DNA of 64,000 bases from Cryptomeria japonica (GCF_030272615.1 NC_081412.1:106588296-106652295); one strand, 5' to 3'; counted from the first letter of the stretch, positions 32,101-44,107 are shown. Numbers and translations are program-made. Notes: generated from the letters alone by a model not told the origin.

Positions 32101-33356
32101 CGCAGAAACAAAAGGAGGGGAGGGAGCAAGAATATTTTTATAGAAGAGTTCACCCTCTTCCCTAATTTCTTGTTCATTAGTTAATTTTACCCCAAAGAAG
32201 AGGCATTTATAGAAAAGATAGTAGATGTTGCTTTCTTAATATTTGCAAATGCCTAGAAGAGCTTAGCATTTTTGTCCCCTTCTTTTAGCCATAGCTCCCT
32301 TGATTTTTGTCTCCAATACTCCTACTCTCTAGAGCACAATTCTTCCCAGTAACTTTGTAAATGCTTCTGCTTTGAGAAAGTTTCTGGATTAATCCCAGTA
32401 GAAAAGATAAGTTCATTGACGTCCTTTAATTCCTTCTCTACATTTGTTTTTTCTGAAAAGATATTTTTGAAAACTTCCCTATTCCAGACTTTGATATTTT
32501 CTTTTACAAACTACATTTTCATATAAATTTAAAACATTTTGTTCCCCCTACAGAAGGGGGCACTTACCCACCATTCACGAAGTAGAGCATGAAAGTGTGG
32601 GTGTCGAAACCACATTCTTTCAAACTTAAAAGAAGGTCTATGATGAGAAACTTCATGTTTATCCAAGCATAATGAGATAGGAAAATGGTTAGATCTAGAG
32701 AACAATAGAATTTTAGAGATGAAAGTATATTTCTGAAGGATCCATTCATATGAAGTGAAAAACTTGTCCAATCTACTTGCAATTTGAAGGGAGGTTCTCC
32801 GGTTTGTCCATGTAAATTGACCATTAGAAGGTGAAATGTCAAAAAGGGCGTTATCAGACACAAAAGATCTAAAGTCTTCAATCGCCTTAGATGCAGTAGG
32901 ATTGCCTCCCTATTTCTCATCCTAAGACAAGATGGCATTAAAATCACCTCCTAAGATGATTTTCTGAACTCCCTATTGTTGGATCTGACAAGATAGAGTA
33001 TTCCAAAGAGCATGTTTCTCTTGAGTTGTTGTTGGGCCATAGATATTAAAGAGAACAAAGGATAAATCAAAACTTTCAATAAGAATAAGATGCCAATTTG
33101 TCCCTTGGCTCAAAGTTTTTTCTTTGATTGTCCTGGAATTCCACAAGGTCAGAATACCACCGGAGGCCCCTACTACGGGAATATGTTTGAAATCCCATAA
33201 AGTCCATTTTTTTTAAATCTTTTGAGAGGCTTCATCTAAAAGATTTGTTTCTTGTAATAAAATGATGTTTGCTTGGGAGGAATCCAATTGCTACTTGATT
33301 CATCCCCTCTTGTTAGAGGCATTCAAACCTCTGACATTCAAAGATATGATCCTCAT
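29169..33356 (-). pseudogene. LINE ORF2: endonuclease, RT, zinc finger, RNase H
   Basis: The start is ATG at 33356 (MRIISLNVRGLNA, first endonuclease motif). LLQETNL, NIYGPT and GGDFNAIL follow, then GQFTWTNRR and a terminal RSNHFPI, where the usual S-D-H reads S-N-H. RT occupies about 32082-30908: SLGPDGF, RPISLYNLVYKI, QGGFVPGR, QGVRQDDPLSPFLF and the catalytic FADD at 31351-31362. A zf-RVT-like block lies at 30394-29999 (CVLCGEHNETLDHLLLQC). RNase H is near 29701-29170 (NFDGSSKGNPG, FAEAYALLEG, EGDSTIIMNA, EGNRVVDHLANMG). The frame changes at least twice (endonuclease, early RT and late RT/RNase H are each in a different frame) and stops are scattered, so it is a dead copy of the target-primed reverse transcription enzyme. 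Confidence 0.9.
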
Positions 33357-33613
33357 TGCATCTGAGAAGAACAAAATGTTCTTCTCAGTCTTGTGAGGGG
33401 TGAAAACTTATCTATAATTGTAGTTTTGATACCTATTGCAATATCTTCTTGGGTTTTAAGAATCTTTGGCTTTCAACCTCTTTTTTTAGGTGTTTTAGAT
33501 AACAAAGGAGATGAAGAAATTGTTTGAGAAAGAGAGATATGTTGAGCAAAATTGAATTCAAACTGTGTGGGAGGCTGAAAGGGCTGATACGAATTATCTT
33601 CAGCCACAAGGTG

Positions 33614-35310
33614 TTAAACTTGACTAGATTCTAATAGGGGTGAGGAAATGGGTGGTGAAGTATTGAGAGCAAGAGGCATAGCATCAACAATAGGGACACC
33701 CTGAATTTCTGGAAATTCCTCAAGAAAAATTTCATCTATCAAGTTTGATGCAACAGAGATAAGGATATCATGTGCCATTAATTTAATATTTGGAGTATCC
33801 AATGAGGATCCAACAATGGGAGGACTGCGATGAACCACATGGAAAGGTTGACAATTAAACATCAAGCTATGAATCAGGTTAACCTTTGCATTCTGTGATA
33901 TATAAATTTCCTGGAATTGAGTATCTGAGGTTCCCATAGAAGTTAGACTCAAAAAATAAGAAGTGGGCTGCCTAAAGAGAGAGGAAGCAAATATTTTCTT
34001 ATATAACCAATCAACTAGGATTGAAAAGTAGTGGATCTTAAAAGATACTTTCTTGTATCTACCCACAAATTTTTGTAGAGAACTTAAACCAGAAATAGCA
34101 ACCTAATATTGAGGATATTTCTTCCAATTGGAAGACTTTGTTCTTTTTTCTGCTGGAAGTAAAGCGTCGGTCATAGGGCCCAAAAAGGATTGAGAAGGAA
34201 TCACAGAGAGAGGAGGAACATCCTGAAACTAAACACCCTAGAAAGGTCTTGCAATATTATCAACTTTATTCAGAGGTACAAAGCTCTCTATTGAGTCAAC
34301 TACACTTGTTGTCCCACTTGGTGTAGAAGGAGGAGATGGAGCATATTGATAAAAGGAGCATTTATGGTAATTAGTCACAAAGTCCTTGCAGACCCTAACA
34401 GCATCAATGACCGATCCTTGACACTGTGAATAAAATGACCGAATTTATCTATTCAGTCATCAATATCTCTAGTACCCTATATGCAAATGTCTTGATTCCA
34501 TTTCCCTATGGAGGAAGTCATTATAATGGACTTGGGAAGTGGTTTTGTGAGGTTTAGCAATAAGCATACCCTGACAATTAAATGGGCAAGTTCATATGGG
34601 ATAAGATAATGCTTGATAAAAATACCCATTTGATTAGCCAAGATTTCCAAAATATCTAGATCACAATATTCAAGTGAGAGCCTCGGGAGAGTAATCCAAA
34701 AAGGCATGAAAAGAGGGTGAACTGACTCCAGACTAAAATTTGGAACCCACGCCAAAGTGATAATACCAACACCCTTACAAAACCATCCCTTATATCTATG
34801 AGCACTATTTTTATATTCTTTGGAAACAAAAATGACAATTAAAAAGAGAGATTACTTATCCATCAAAAAAATATCCTTCAAGCCCAACCAATTTTGTTTA
34901 GCCCAAAATGAAAGTTGCATAAAGGAAATAGTAGAATGAAGTTTACCAATGAGGTTTGTGGCGCATAGCAGATCTATTTGAGGCTGAATAAGGTGGTCCG
35001 GCAAAACGATCTTATACACACCTTCAGATTTGCCTAATTTTCCATTATTAACAACAATCATGTTCTTTGGCGAGACTGGAGCCCAGCTACCCTCTTTAGT
35101 TGTATCATTTAAACATTGCCCATTTCCTTCTGCATCCGAATTTTGTGCTTGTGTATCAGGTAGAAATATGCAAGGGGTTTTCTTTCTCCAGTTCTGTGTA
35201 ATCGGTTTTGGTTTGAAGGGTGCTCCTTGGCGCAAGTTGTTTGTTGGAAGATTGTTTGGGGTTGAAAGAAATTTGGGGTTTATCAACTGGGTATTGTTTG
35301 GCCAAGTCAC
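33614..35310 (-). pseudogene. LINE ORF1 (DUF4283-like RNA-binding protein)
   Basis: A likely start at 35310 (MTWPNNTQLINPKF) leads into Pro/Asn-rich sequence. After one stop near 34852 the same frame has LAWVPNFSLESVHPLFMPFW and ITLPRLSLEYCDLDILEILA, the pattern of the DUF4283 domain of plant LINE ORF1. The downstream piece (33614-34066) is in another frame and is Ser/Pro-rich without a visible zinc knuckle. Role in the family: nucleic-acid-binding partner of ORF2. Decayed. Confidence 0.75.
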
Positions 35311-36186
35311 ATATGATGGAAGATTAGTAGGATTAGCCTATGATTCAGATAGAGAATGATGTGAGAATGGTGGTGTCCCCTCACAAATGTCAAATGGGGA
35401 CTGCGGTGTTCGATCTAGTCGGCATGCAAGATGATGTCACGAGAATCTTCTTTCTCTCCCCTTATCTTGAAGCCTGCCTGGAAACCATTGGAATCCATCA
35501 AAAGAGTGTCTATTCTTTGATATATCATTGTGTAGTTGCCATGTAGCCCACCTAACTCCCACAAGTCCAAGTCCTAGTAACCCTAGTTGCATGGTTCGCT
35601 GCATCATTTCGAGTTACTTAATGCATGTTTTCCCAATCAACGGGCAATCTTTGTTACTTGTTATCTCCACCGTTTGACTGAGGTTGCAAGTCTCTCCACC
35701 ACTACCCAGTATCATTGTTGCTCAACTTGCAACTCCCTTTATCACCCCCACGGGTCTTCCCACCTCTCATCCTCTTAGTTTGGGTTTAGTATTATTGCAA
35801 TGGATGCATCGTACCTTTTGCTTCCTAGAGAATACCCTAACAGGGTCCTGCAACTTCAGGTCACCTTGCAATGTCTAGTTATATCGGCCTACAGTGATGG
35901 CCACTCACCCTACCGTTCCCACCGTCGCCCCATGCAACTTCCTCTCACTTTTGATGGCCACCTGCATAGTCTCTCTACCTCACGGTCTCGCCTGTAGCTC
36001 CCATTGCCAACGTCCGACACAGCCTCGTCTGTAGCTCCCATTGCCAACGCCGACCCTCGCTGTCTCACGGCCTCCTACGATGGCCGCCTGCAACCCCACC
36101 GCCAACCCTTGTAGCCTCTCGACCTAGGGTTTGAGTTGTTTACGATGGGTTGCAAAGCTCTGCGAAATTTTTAGATTTAGAAGCAT
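35311..36186 (-). other. LINE 5' UTR
   Basis: GC-richer than the surroundings (35600-36130). Short ORFs on the opposite strand here look like composition effects. On the minus strand it begins ATGCTTCTAAATC next to the duplicated target. Confidence 0.6.
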
Positions 36187-36197
36187 ATTAAATATTT
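36187..36197. repeat. LINE target site duplication, right copy
   Basis: ATTAAATATTT, identical to 28642-28652. Confidence 0.75.
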
Positions 36198-37446
36198 ATT
36201 ATTTAATTAATTGTGATTTTTAATCCTCAATTTAAATAATCTTATTATTTAAATAAATTCATTTTCAATTTCTATCTCTAATCATCTAAATCATTAAACC
36301 TCTTTCAAATATTAATTAAATATTTATTATTTAATTAATTGTGATTTTAATCCTTTAAATTAAGTAATATTTATTATTTAGAAATTGAATAAATAAAATT
36401 CAATTTCTAAATAATTAAATGTTTTCTTTAAATTATTTAATTAACTAATTAATTCTTCAAGTTTCAAATTCCAAATCCCCATTTTCTAATTTCATTTAAT
36501 TCAATATATCTTCTAATTTCTTCTAATTTCATTTATTTCTTCTAATTTCTTATAATTTCATCAAATTCAAATACATGTGCATGATTTTAAAAATCAAATT
36601 GGAAATCAAAGTCAAGTTCTAAATATATTGAGATAACAAATTGAATTTAAAATAAGTTCAATTTTTGAATTAAATCTCATGCAAAGATTAAATTGAAAAT
36701 CAAAGTCAAAGTTCAAGCACATGTTAAATTACTTAATTCAACTAATTAAGTAATTAAATCATTATCTTTCAATCTCTATTTCTATCTTCCACTTTGCTTT
36801 TTTTCAAAAGGCTTTCAATTAGTTAACTATTCCATCTATCTTAATTGATCTTTTCAATTAATTGATTAATTACATCTTTTCTTTAATTCTCTCCAATCAT
36901 TCTTTTTATATCTCCTAGTTATCTTTTTTCTAAATAAATATTTCTTTGTCATCAATTAATTATTCTCCAATCATTCTTTTTCATCTTTCAATCAGCTTTT
37001 TTCTCAATCAGTTAACTCAATAATCTATTCAATCAATTATGTTCCACCTCCAAATCAGCAGTTCAACTATCAATCAGCATGTGATCTCACCTGAGTTCCA
37101 CCTCTTGATCAATTTGTTCTACCTTTCATTCAATTCTCATCAAATTATCTATAAATTGAGCATTCAATCCTTACAATTTCTCTGAATCATGAACTTTGAA
37201 TCTTTGTGTCACTTGCAAGTTGCCAGCGTGATATCTAAGAGCCACCATACCACAAAGAGGAGAAGAGCAATGGAAGTCATATGCAGTCTTGGAATAGGGG
37301 GAATTGATTGATATATTTTATATTCTTGTTTCTTGATTCTGTATTATTTCATTGTTTATTTGTTTGAATTCCAATTAGGATAGGGATTTGTGATTTCCCT
37401 TTTATGTTCCTATTTGATTTACATTTAATGAATTTTAACATATGAC

Positions 37447-38905
37447 AATACTTTGTACACATCACATTTGAGAAGATTCCAAGGATAAACAATAGGGTTG
37501 TTGATGCAATGGCCACCATTTCCTCACTTCTACAAATTCTAGATAAACAAAATCACTATGAATTCTTGGTGGAGCTATTGTTTTCCACGGCCTATGACAA
37601 TTCAGAATCCCAAGTCATCTTTGCCCTAAATGGTTCTGATTTCCCCTTTATACGGGAATATCAATGCCTACCTCAAAGACAATACCCTCCCACTAGACCT
37701 ATCTTGTAACCAGAAATGAAGCTTTATCTAATAATAAGCCTGCTATATCTTAACCAATGATATGCTTTATCGTCAAGGTCTTGATGGTACTCTTCTTTGA
37801 TGCCTTGATCGTAACGAATTTAACTCTGCCTTACATGAGTTCCATGAAGGTATTTGTGGTACGCATTCAAGTGGTCCTACTCTTGCCAAGAAACTACTAA
37901 GGATGGGATATTACTGGTCGACAATGGAGAAAGAGTCTTGTCAATTTGCTCAAAAATGCCCTAAGTGTCAATTTCATGGTAACCTCATACATGTACCAGC
38001 GCAAGAGTTGCAACCATTCACTACATCTTGGCATTTCTATCAATAGGGACTCGACCTAGTGGGAAAGATTCATCCTCCTTTGTCAAATGGACACAAGTTT
38101 AACAACATGGCCACCGAGTACTTCACCAAGAGGATTGAGGCAGTTCCATTGACTACAGTGACTGGCAAACAGATAGCTTCCTTCATTCTGAATTACCTCA
38201 TATGTCAGTACGACATTCCTAGTTCCATTATCAAAGATAATGAAAGACCTTTCAAAAATCAAGATGTACAAGAACTTTGTGAGCGATTCCATATCCAACA
38301 TCTCTTTTCGACACCTTATTATCCGCAAGGAAATGACCAAGTAGAGGCCTCAAACAAGACAATCTTAAAATTCTTCAAAAAGACAGTGAATGATGCTGGT
38401 AAAGATTGGCATGTCCAAATTAATCCTGCACTTTGGGCCTATAGAATGAGTATATTCACACCTATGGGAGCTACACCATACTCAATGGTGTATGGATCAG
38501 AAGTTATCCTACCTATTGAAGTAGAGATTCCATCACTCTGGGTGTCATTAAAAGGTCTTATTCTAGATGAGGAATATTGAGTCAACAGGTTGCAAGAGCT
38601 CGAGCTGCTAGATGAACGTCACCAACGTACCTTTGATCATCTCAAAGAATATCAAAGATGAATGTGCAAAAGCTACAATTACAAAGTCATCCCAAGTGCT
38701 TTCAAATTTGGTGACCTAGTCCTAAAAGAAAATCCCCAGAATCAGCAAGATCGAGAAAAGAAAGGGAAATTTGAACCTAATTGGTTGGGACCTTCTGTTA
38801 TCATATCAGCTTATGGATCAGAAGCATGTCAGTTATAAACTTCAGAAGGGGGTGTACTTGACGATCCAACCAACAACATCCATCTAAAGAAATTCTACAC
38901 TTGAG
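37447..38905 (+). pseudogene. Ret5: gypsy RNase H end and integrase remnant
   Basis: It starts in the middle of a polyprotein at the Ret4 LTR boundary. HITFEKIPRINNRVVDAMAT is the end of RNase H. After a stop at 37707 and frame changes, the integrase zinc-binding domain is visible (HEFHEGICGTH, CPKCQFHG), then the core: GLDLVGKIHPPLSNGH (first Asp), KDNERPFKN (second Asp), GNDQVEASN (Glu). ALWAYRMSIFTPMGATPYSMVYG is the conserved post-core segment, followed by FKFGDLVLKENPQ and PNWLGPSVI. The catalytic triad is intact but stops at about 38047, 38578 and later break the frame. The RT half is not adjacent. Confidence 0.88.
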
Positions 38906-39985
38906 TTGTCCAATGCACAGATCAAGCAAAAAAGAAAAGAAAAAAAATTAAAAAGTATCAAAAATCGTCAGTGGGGTGAAAACCCGGCAAACAAGCACCC
39001 TATGACACAAAAAAATAAAAAAAATCAAGAAAAATATAAAAAATAAAATTAAAAAAAGTGCAATAAAAACAAGTGGTGAAAACCTAGCAACATGCCCCAT
39101 TTGTGAGAGATCGACTCCTTTATCTATCAGCACTCGCATCATATCTTTGGCTCCATCTGAACTAAGCCAATAGCCACCACAAAACACATAGTGCTATCCC
39201 AGACATACTTAGTGTAGTCAATGTCCTTGATTATCTGAATCAGTTATCTGACTCATATCCCAGCATGGCTTGGTGATCAATGTAAATATCCATATCAAAG
39301 TAGTATCAACATCAAGGGGAAAAATCCTGACCTTGCTAGGGGCATTTCACCTTGAGGATTTTAGACATCAGACCAAACACGTAGCAAGTCAACAAAGATT
39401 AGAACAACCAACAACGACAATAGCGACACAAGAGGCTGGACATCAAGGAACTAAACTGACTTGAATTGAACAAGAGATCTATTTGCAAGATGTTTTACTT
39501 GACAAGAATACATTTCAGATAGCATGCATACTTACTTATGGTTTTAATTTTTGCTTATCATATCTCCTAAGTGACTCAAGGATGTCTCAACGACTAGAGA
39601 AGCAAGGAAGGAATGTGATGTTTTGTTTGTCAGTTCTTTAGGAGTGAAGCCTTCTACTATGAAAAATTTTCTTACGACGTGATTGGATAACATATTACTG
39701 AAGACATTTTGGATTTGTATGGGACAAAGGTTAACTCATGTCTATTTTACGCAAGCAACACTCAAGTCATCTTGGTTCAATTATACCTTGGCACTTGTGT
39801 CATCTTGCAATATCAAAATCCATGTAAGTTATACTCGGGTCATTATGGTTTAAGTATACCATGACACTTGTATCAACTTTCAACAAATCAAGGCCTGATG
39901 ATGAAAACAAAGGAAGCATTGACAGTTTGATCAAAACAGATGGAAACATTTGGGAACAAGAATGCATTAGTATCATTTCATTATC
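38906..39985 (+). other. Ret5 3' noncoding region
   Basis: A-rich sequence (38930-39060) followed by mixed sequence without a gene. A phrase near 39585 (ACTCAAGGATGTCTCAACGACTAGAG) resembles one at 27725, so this looks like a shared gypsy 3' untranslated region. Confidence 0.5.
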
Positions 39986-40780
39986 TGTAGTGTCGCAAAT
40001 TGTACACCCTTGCTAGGGTGGTACAATTTCACACTTAGGTTAACACCCGCCTTAGTGTGTCTTGCATCTTGTATTTCTAATTCCCCTTTAAGCATTCAAT
40101 TAATTAATTTAATTAAATCTAAGGTCATGTTTCATCACTTTACATGTTATAAAGTTGGGGCCTTTACCCTAAGCATGCCCCTTTTCATTTTATCCCTCCA
40201 ATGAATCATGTAATCATAAACCCTAATTATATCTTATTTTGACTATTTAGGCCTAATTTCGCATATTAAAACATCTCAAAATCAATTGTAACTTTGGGAT
40301 GCCCTCTAATATCATCATATCTAATAACCCCAAAAATTTGGTGAAAAGTGGGTCAGACCATGGCGGGAATGCACATGGTCCTCGGCATTTTCCCAAAGTT
40401 TTAGGAGCACAATCCTATGATATAATATTGTTTAACCCCAAAAGATCAGTGGGAAATTCAAATCCTAGGTCGGCTTAAACATGAAGTTAAGATCTAGGAT
40501 TTCATACTTAAGAGCTCTCTTTCTTCATTTGAAGGGGTCTTCTTCTAGGAATCTAAGAGAAGGTTTTTTGGAGCATAAGAGCCTTATTTGCAGCGAAAGA
40601 GGAGATCTTTGAAGTCTTCAACAACATTCAACATTCACCCATCCAACATTCATCAAGCATCATTTTATCAATTGGGGGATTTTGAAGATGTAGAAGAACA
40701 ATAGGAGATCATTGACTGATGATTGGCTTGTACCTCTCCCTTGGAGTTGGGTATGGTTTCATGTTGTTTTCATGTCTTTG
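39986..40780 (+). repeat. Truncated LTR related to Ret3
   Basis: TGTAGTGTCGCAAATTGTAC at 39986 and the following ~795 bp align with the first half of the Ret3 LTRs (shared GCTAGGGTGGTACAATTTCACAC, written here in parts: GCTAGGGTGGTAC, AATTTCACAC). It stops at ...TTTTCATGTCTTTG, before the second half. It is more diverged from both Ret3 LTRs than they are from each other. It is either the 3' LTR of Ret5 or a separate insertion; no clear purine tract precedes it. Confidence 0.8.
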
Positions 40781-40785
40781 TAGTT

Positions 40786-40885
40786 ATGGCAAATGCATAA
40801 AAAATTTGGCGAATGTGTGACACTTTTGGCGAATGTGTGACACTTATGGTGAATGCGTAAAAAGATTGGCGAATGCATGACAGAC
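40786..40885 (+). repeat. Five 20-bp tandem repeats
   Basis: Units start at 40786, 40806, 40826, 40846 and 40866; consensus TTGGCGAATGYGTGACACTT. The second and third units are identical. Related words (CGAATGCGTAAA, GCGATTGCGTGA) continue loosely to about 41000. Confidence 0.85.
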
Positions 40886-41051
40886 AATGAAAAATCCTAT
40901 AAAAACACAAACTCAAACAAAAAACTAAAAACTATGAATGTGTATTTGTGTCTACACGAATGCGTAAATTTGTCTATGCGATTGCGTGATTTTGTATGTG
41001 CAATTGTGTGATGATGAGATCTGCCTTTGAAATTCGTACAAAACCTGTGAT

Positions 41052-41909
41052 TTTATTTAATTAACTAATTTATTCTTCAAATTCTTCCAAATCCCCAAAT
41101 TCTAATTTCATTTAATTTCATATTCTTCTAATTCAAATACATGTGCATTATTTCAAAAATCAAATTGAATTTCAAAGTCAAGTTCAAAATATAATCAAAT
41201 ATCAAATTGAATTTAAAATAAATTCAATATTTGAATAAATCTCATGCAAAGATTAAATTGAAAATCGAAGTTAAAGTGCAAGCACATGCTAAATTAATTA
41301 ATTCAATCAATTAATTAATTAGTTAATTCAATTATCTCTTCAATTCCTATTTCTATCTTCCACTTTGCTTTTTTTCAAAAAGCTCTCAATCATCTTCCAA
41401 TCAGTTAACTATTTCATCTTCTTTATTTCCTCCAATCACCCTTTTTCTTCCCTCAGACAACTTTTTCTCAATCAGAAAACTCATTTAATATATTCAATCT
41501 CTTCAATCTATTATGTTTCACCTCCAAATCAGCAATTCAACTATCAATCAACATGTGAGCTCACCTAAGTTCCACCTCTTGATCAATATATTCCACCTTT
41601 CAATCAATCTTCTCTAATTATCTATAAATTGAGCATTCAATCTCTATTTTCAACAATCATGAACTTTGAATATTTGTGTCAATTGCAAGTTGCAAGCGCA
41701 ATATCTAAGAGCCATCATACCACAAAGAAGAGAAGAACAATGGAAGTTATATGTGATCATGGAATAGGGAGTTTTGATTGATATATTTTACATTCCTATT
41801 GCTTATTTACATTATTTCATTGGTTTGTTTAGAATTCTTTGATTAGATAGGGATTCATGATTTCCCTCTGTTTCTAATTGATTTTGAAAGATGAATTTTA
41901 CATACAACA
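41052..41909 (+). repeat. Ret6 5' LTR (3' part)
   Basis: Matches the end of the LTR at 42363-43673, with TATAAAT at 41623. It ends ...CATACAACA just before the primer site. Its first ~460 bp are missing. Confidence 0.8.
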
Positions 41910-42362
41910 TTTTGGTGAACCCGGAGATCTCTGATAAGATCGTACTCGGTCAGACAAGTGCATTCGAGCTCTATAGCCAGCCATGATGATCAAATACTTG
42001 CAGGAAAGCACAAAACTCGCAAGGATTTCCAAGAACTCGCCACAATGCAAATGAGCAAATGAAAAGCTAAAATCTCTATTTATAGCTCAAATTAGGGTTT
42101 TTTTTAACCACCTCGATGCCTGTGGTCCCCGCCAACTTCAAACAACTTGTAGGCTACTCAAATGATCTCAAAATTGCACAAAACTTCACATGATTTCTCA
42201 TTATATTGATATTGAAAATATGGTCTCAATTTTTGAATTTTTCAACCACCTTTTCTGAGGGGGCATATTTACACTATACAGTAGTACCAAGGCATACTAG
42301 GGCAGAATTTTTCGTTGTCTTTGAAACAATGTCATTCCGACTTTGTCCCAAAGAGGGGAAAA
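41910..42362 (+). mobile_element. Ret6 internal region, only 453 bp
   Basis: Contains the primer site TGGTGAACCCGGAGAT at 41913-41928 and, at the other end, a purine tract AAAGAGGGGAAAA at 42350-42362. No ORF lies between them. The LTRs are of the Ret4 family, so Ret6 is a coding-free relative, produced by internal deletion or a truly non-coding type. Confidence 0.75.
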
Positions 42363-43673
42363 TGTACACACCTAAAAATGTCTCATTGATCATGTACTAA
42401 TTATTCCTCTAATTGATTAAATATTTTTTTATCATTTAAATAAGCTAATTAATCTTATTCTTCTAATTTGATATTTCCTCATCGTCTTACTAATTATTCT
42501 ATTTCTTATTCTTTCATCATTTAATCATTTTAACCATTTTTTAATATTTATTATTTAATTAATTATGATTAATTCCCCAATTTAAATAATCTTTATTATT
42601 TAAATAAATTCAATTTCAATTTCAATCTCTAATCAACTAATCATTAACCATTTTCTAAATATTTATTAAATATTTATTATTTAATTAATTATGATTTAAT
42701 TCCTTTAATTTAAATAATCTTTATTATTTAATTAAATTCCATTTCTAAATAATTAAATAGTTCCTTTAAATTATTTAATTAACTAAGTAATTCCCAAATT
42801 CCAATTTCATTTAATTTCTAATTTTTTAAATTTATTCTAAGTTGATTTAATTAACTAATTAATCCCCAAATTCTAATTTCATTAATTATTCTAATTCAAT
42901 TTCAATTTCAAATTCCTCTAATTTCATCCAATTTCAAATACATGTGCATGATTTCAAAATCAAATTCAAAATCAAAGTCAAGATCTAAATATATTCAAAT
43001 AACAAATTGAATTTAAAATAAAGATTAAATTGACAATCCAAGTTAAATTGCAAGCATATGCTAAATTGACAATCCAAGTTAAATTGCAAGCACATGCTAA
43101 ATTAATTAATTCAATCAATTAATTAATTAAATCATTATATTTCTAATTCCTATTTCTCTCTTTTAGTTAGTTTTTTTTTAAATAAAGCTCTCAATCAGCT
43201 TTCAATAGTTAACTATCTCCTCCTCTTTATTTCCTCCAATCACCCTTTTTCTTCCCTCAGTCAGTTTTTTCTCAAACAGTTAGCTCAATTAATCTATTTG
43301 GTCTATTCTATTTCACCTCTAAATCAGCAGTTCAACTATCAATGAGCATGTGAGCTCACCTGACTTCCACCTCTTGATCAATTCTCCAATAATCTATAAA
43401 TTGAGTATTCAATCTCCATTTTCAACAATCACAAACTTCGAATCTTTGTGCCAATTGCAGGTTGTCAGTGCAATATCTGAGAGCCATCATACCACAAAGA
43501 AGAGAAAAATAATGGAAGCTATATGCAATCATGGAATAGGGAGTTTTGATTGATATATTTTACATTCCTATTGTTTATTTGCATTATTTCATTGGTTTGT
43601 TTAGGATTCTTTGATTAGATAGGGATTCGTGATTTCCCTATGTTTCTAATTGATTTTTGAAAGATGAATTTTA
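42363..43673 (+). repeat. Ret6 3' LTR
   Basis: TGTACACACCTAAAAATG... to ...GATGAATTTTA, about 1.31 kb. The last ~9 bp (CATACAACA in the 5' copy) are absent at the junction with Ret7. Confidence 0.82.
43669..43673. repeat. Ret7 target site duplication, left copy
   Basis: TTTTA before the LTR; the same pentamer is at 51672-51676. It is low in complexity, so slightly less certain than GTTAT of Ret3. Confidence 0.75.
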
Positions 43674-43731
43674 TGTTACTATTTACTAAGTTGTCATTAG
43701 TTTTATGCCCAAAGTCATTCTATATACTCTA

Positions 43732-43895
43732 GTCGGTTAATACTACCGAAATGTCTAGTCGGTAATACTAAGGCTATCGATGTCGGTTACAGAAGAAAGG
43801 CTAGTCACCGAGATAATATATACCGAGTTGTCTACCGAGTAAAGTTCATGTCTACCGAGCAGCAAAGAAGGTATACCGAGTTAATCTGAACCGAC
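43732..43895 (+). promoter_or_regulatory. Cluster of four ACCGAC (DRE/CRT core) sites in Ret7 5' LTR
   Basis: GTCGGT (reverse complement of ACCGAC) at 43732-43737, 43758-43763 and 43782-43787, and ACCGAC at 43890-43895. This hexamer is the core bound by plant DREB/CBF factors in drought and cold responses. The 3' LTR keeps two (50540-50545, 50566-50571) and has point changes in the others. Function is inferred from the motif only. Confidence 0.5.
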
Positions 43896-44107
43896 TGGAA
43901 ACGTGTTACTAGATTTAATGAACCTGGACACACATGTGAAACGTGTTACAAGATTCGAGAACATGGAACCATTATTACATAGGAAATTGCATTTAAAGAT
44001 TTTGTATGATTTTGAGGAAGAATATCCAATGAAATAATTTATATTTATTCATTCAATAAAACATGTTTGTATGATCGAAGCATGAATAGATCATCATCTC
44101 AGAGACC

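Larger units (their letters stand above)
28653..36186 (-). mobile_element. Plant L1-type LINE, near full length, degraded
   Basis: About 7.5 kb on the minus strand: GC-rich 5' UTR (from 36186), ORF1 with a DUF4283-like domain, ORF2 with endonuclease, RT, zf-RVT and RNase H, 3' UTR with a (TA)n run, and an A-rich tail (AAAAATAAAATAAAA) ending at 28653. It is flanked by an 11-bp duplication within an LTR. ORF2 is spread over three frames, so it is inactive. The presence of the 5' UTR suggests an almost full-length insertion. Confidence 0.88.
28454..37446 (+). repeat. Ret4 3' LTR, split by a LINE
   Basis: LTR sequence at 28454-28652 (TGTAGACACCTAAAAAG...) continues at 36187-37446 (to ...CATATGACA). 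It matches the Ret6 LTR at 42363-43673. The intervening 7.5 kb is the LINE. Beyond 37446 the sequence is gypsy coding DNA, so this element was inserted into Ret5. Confidence 0.82.

Noticed and set aside
35340-36000. Plus-strand ORFs of about 60-70 codons
   Set aside because: They are antisense to the LINE 5' UTR and show no coding pattern.
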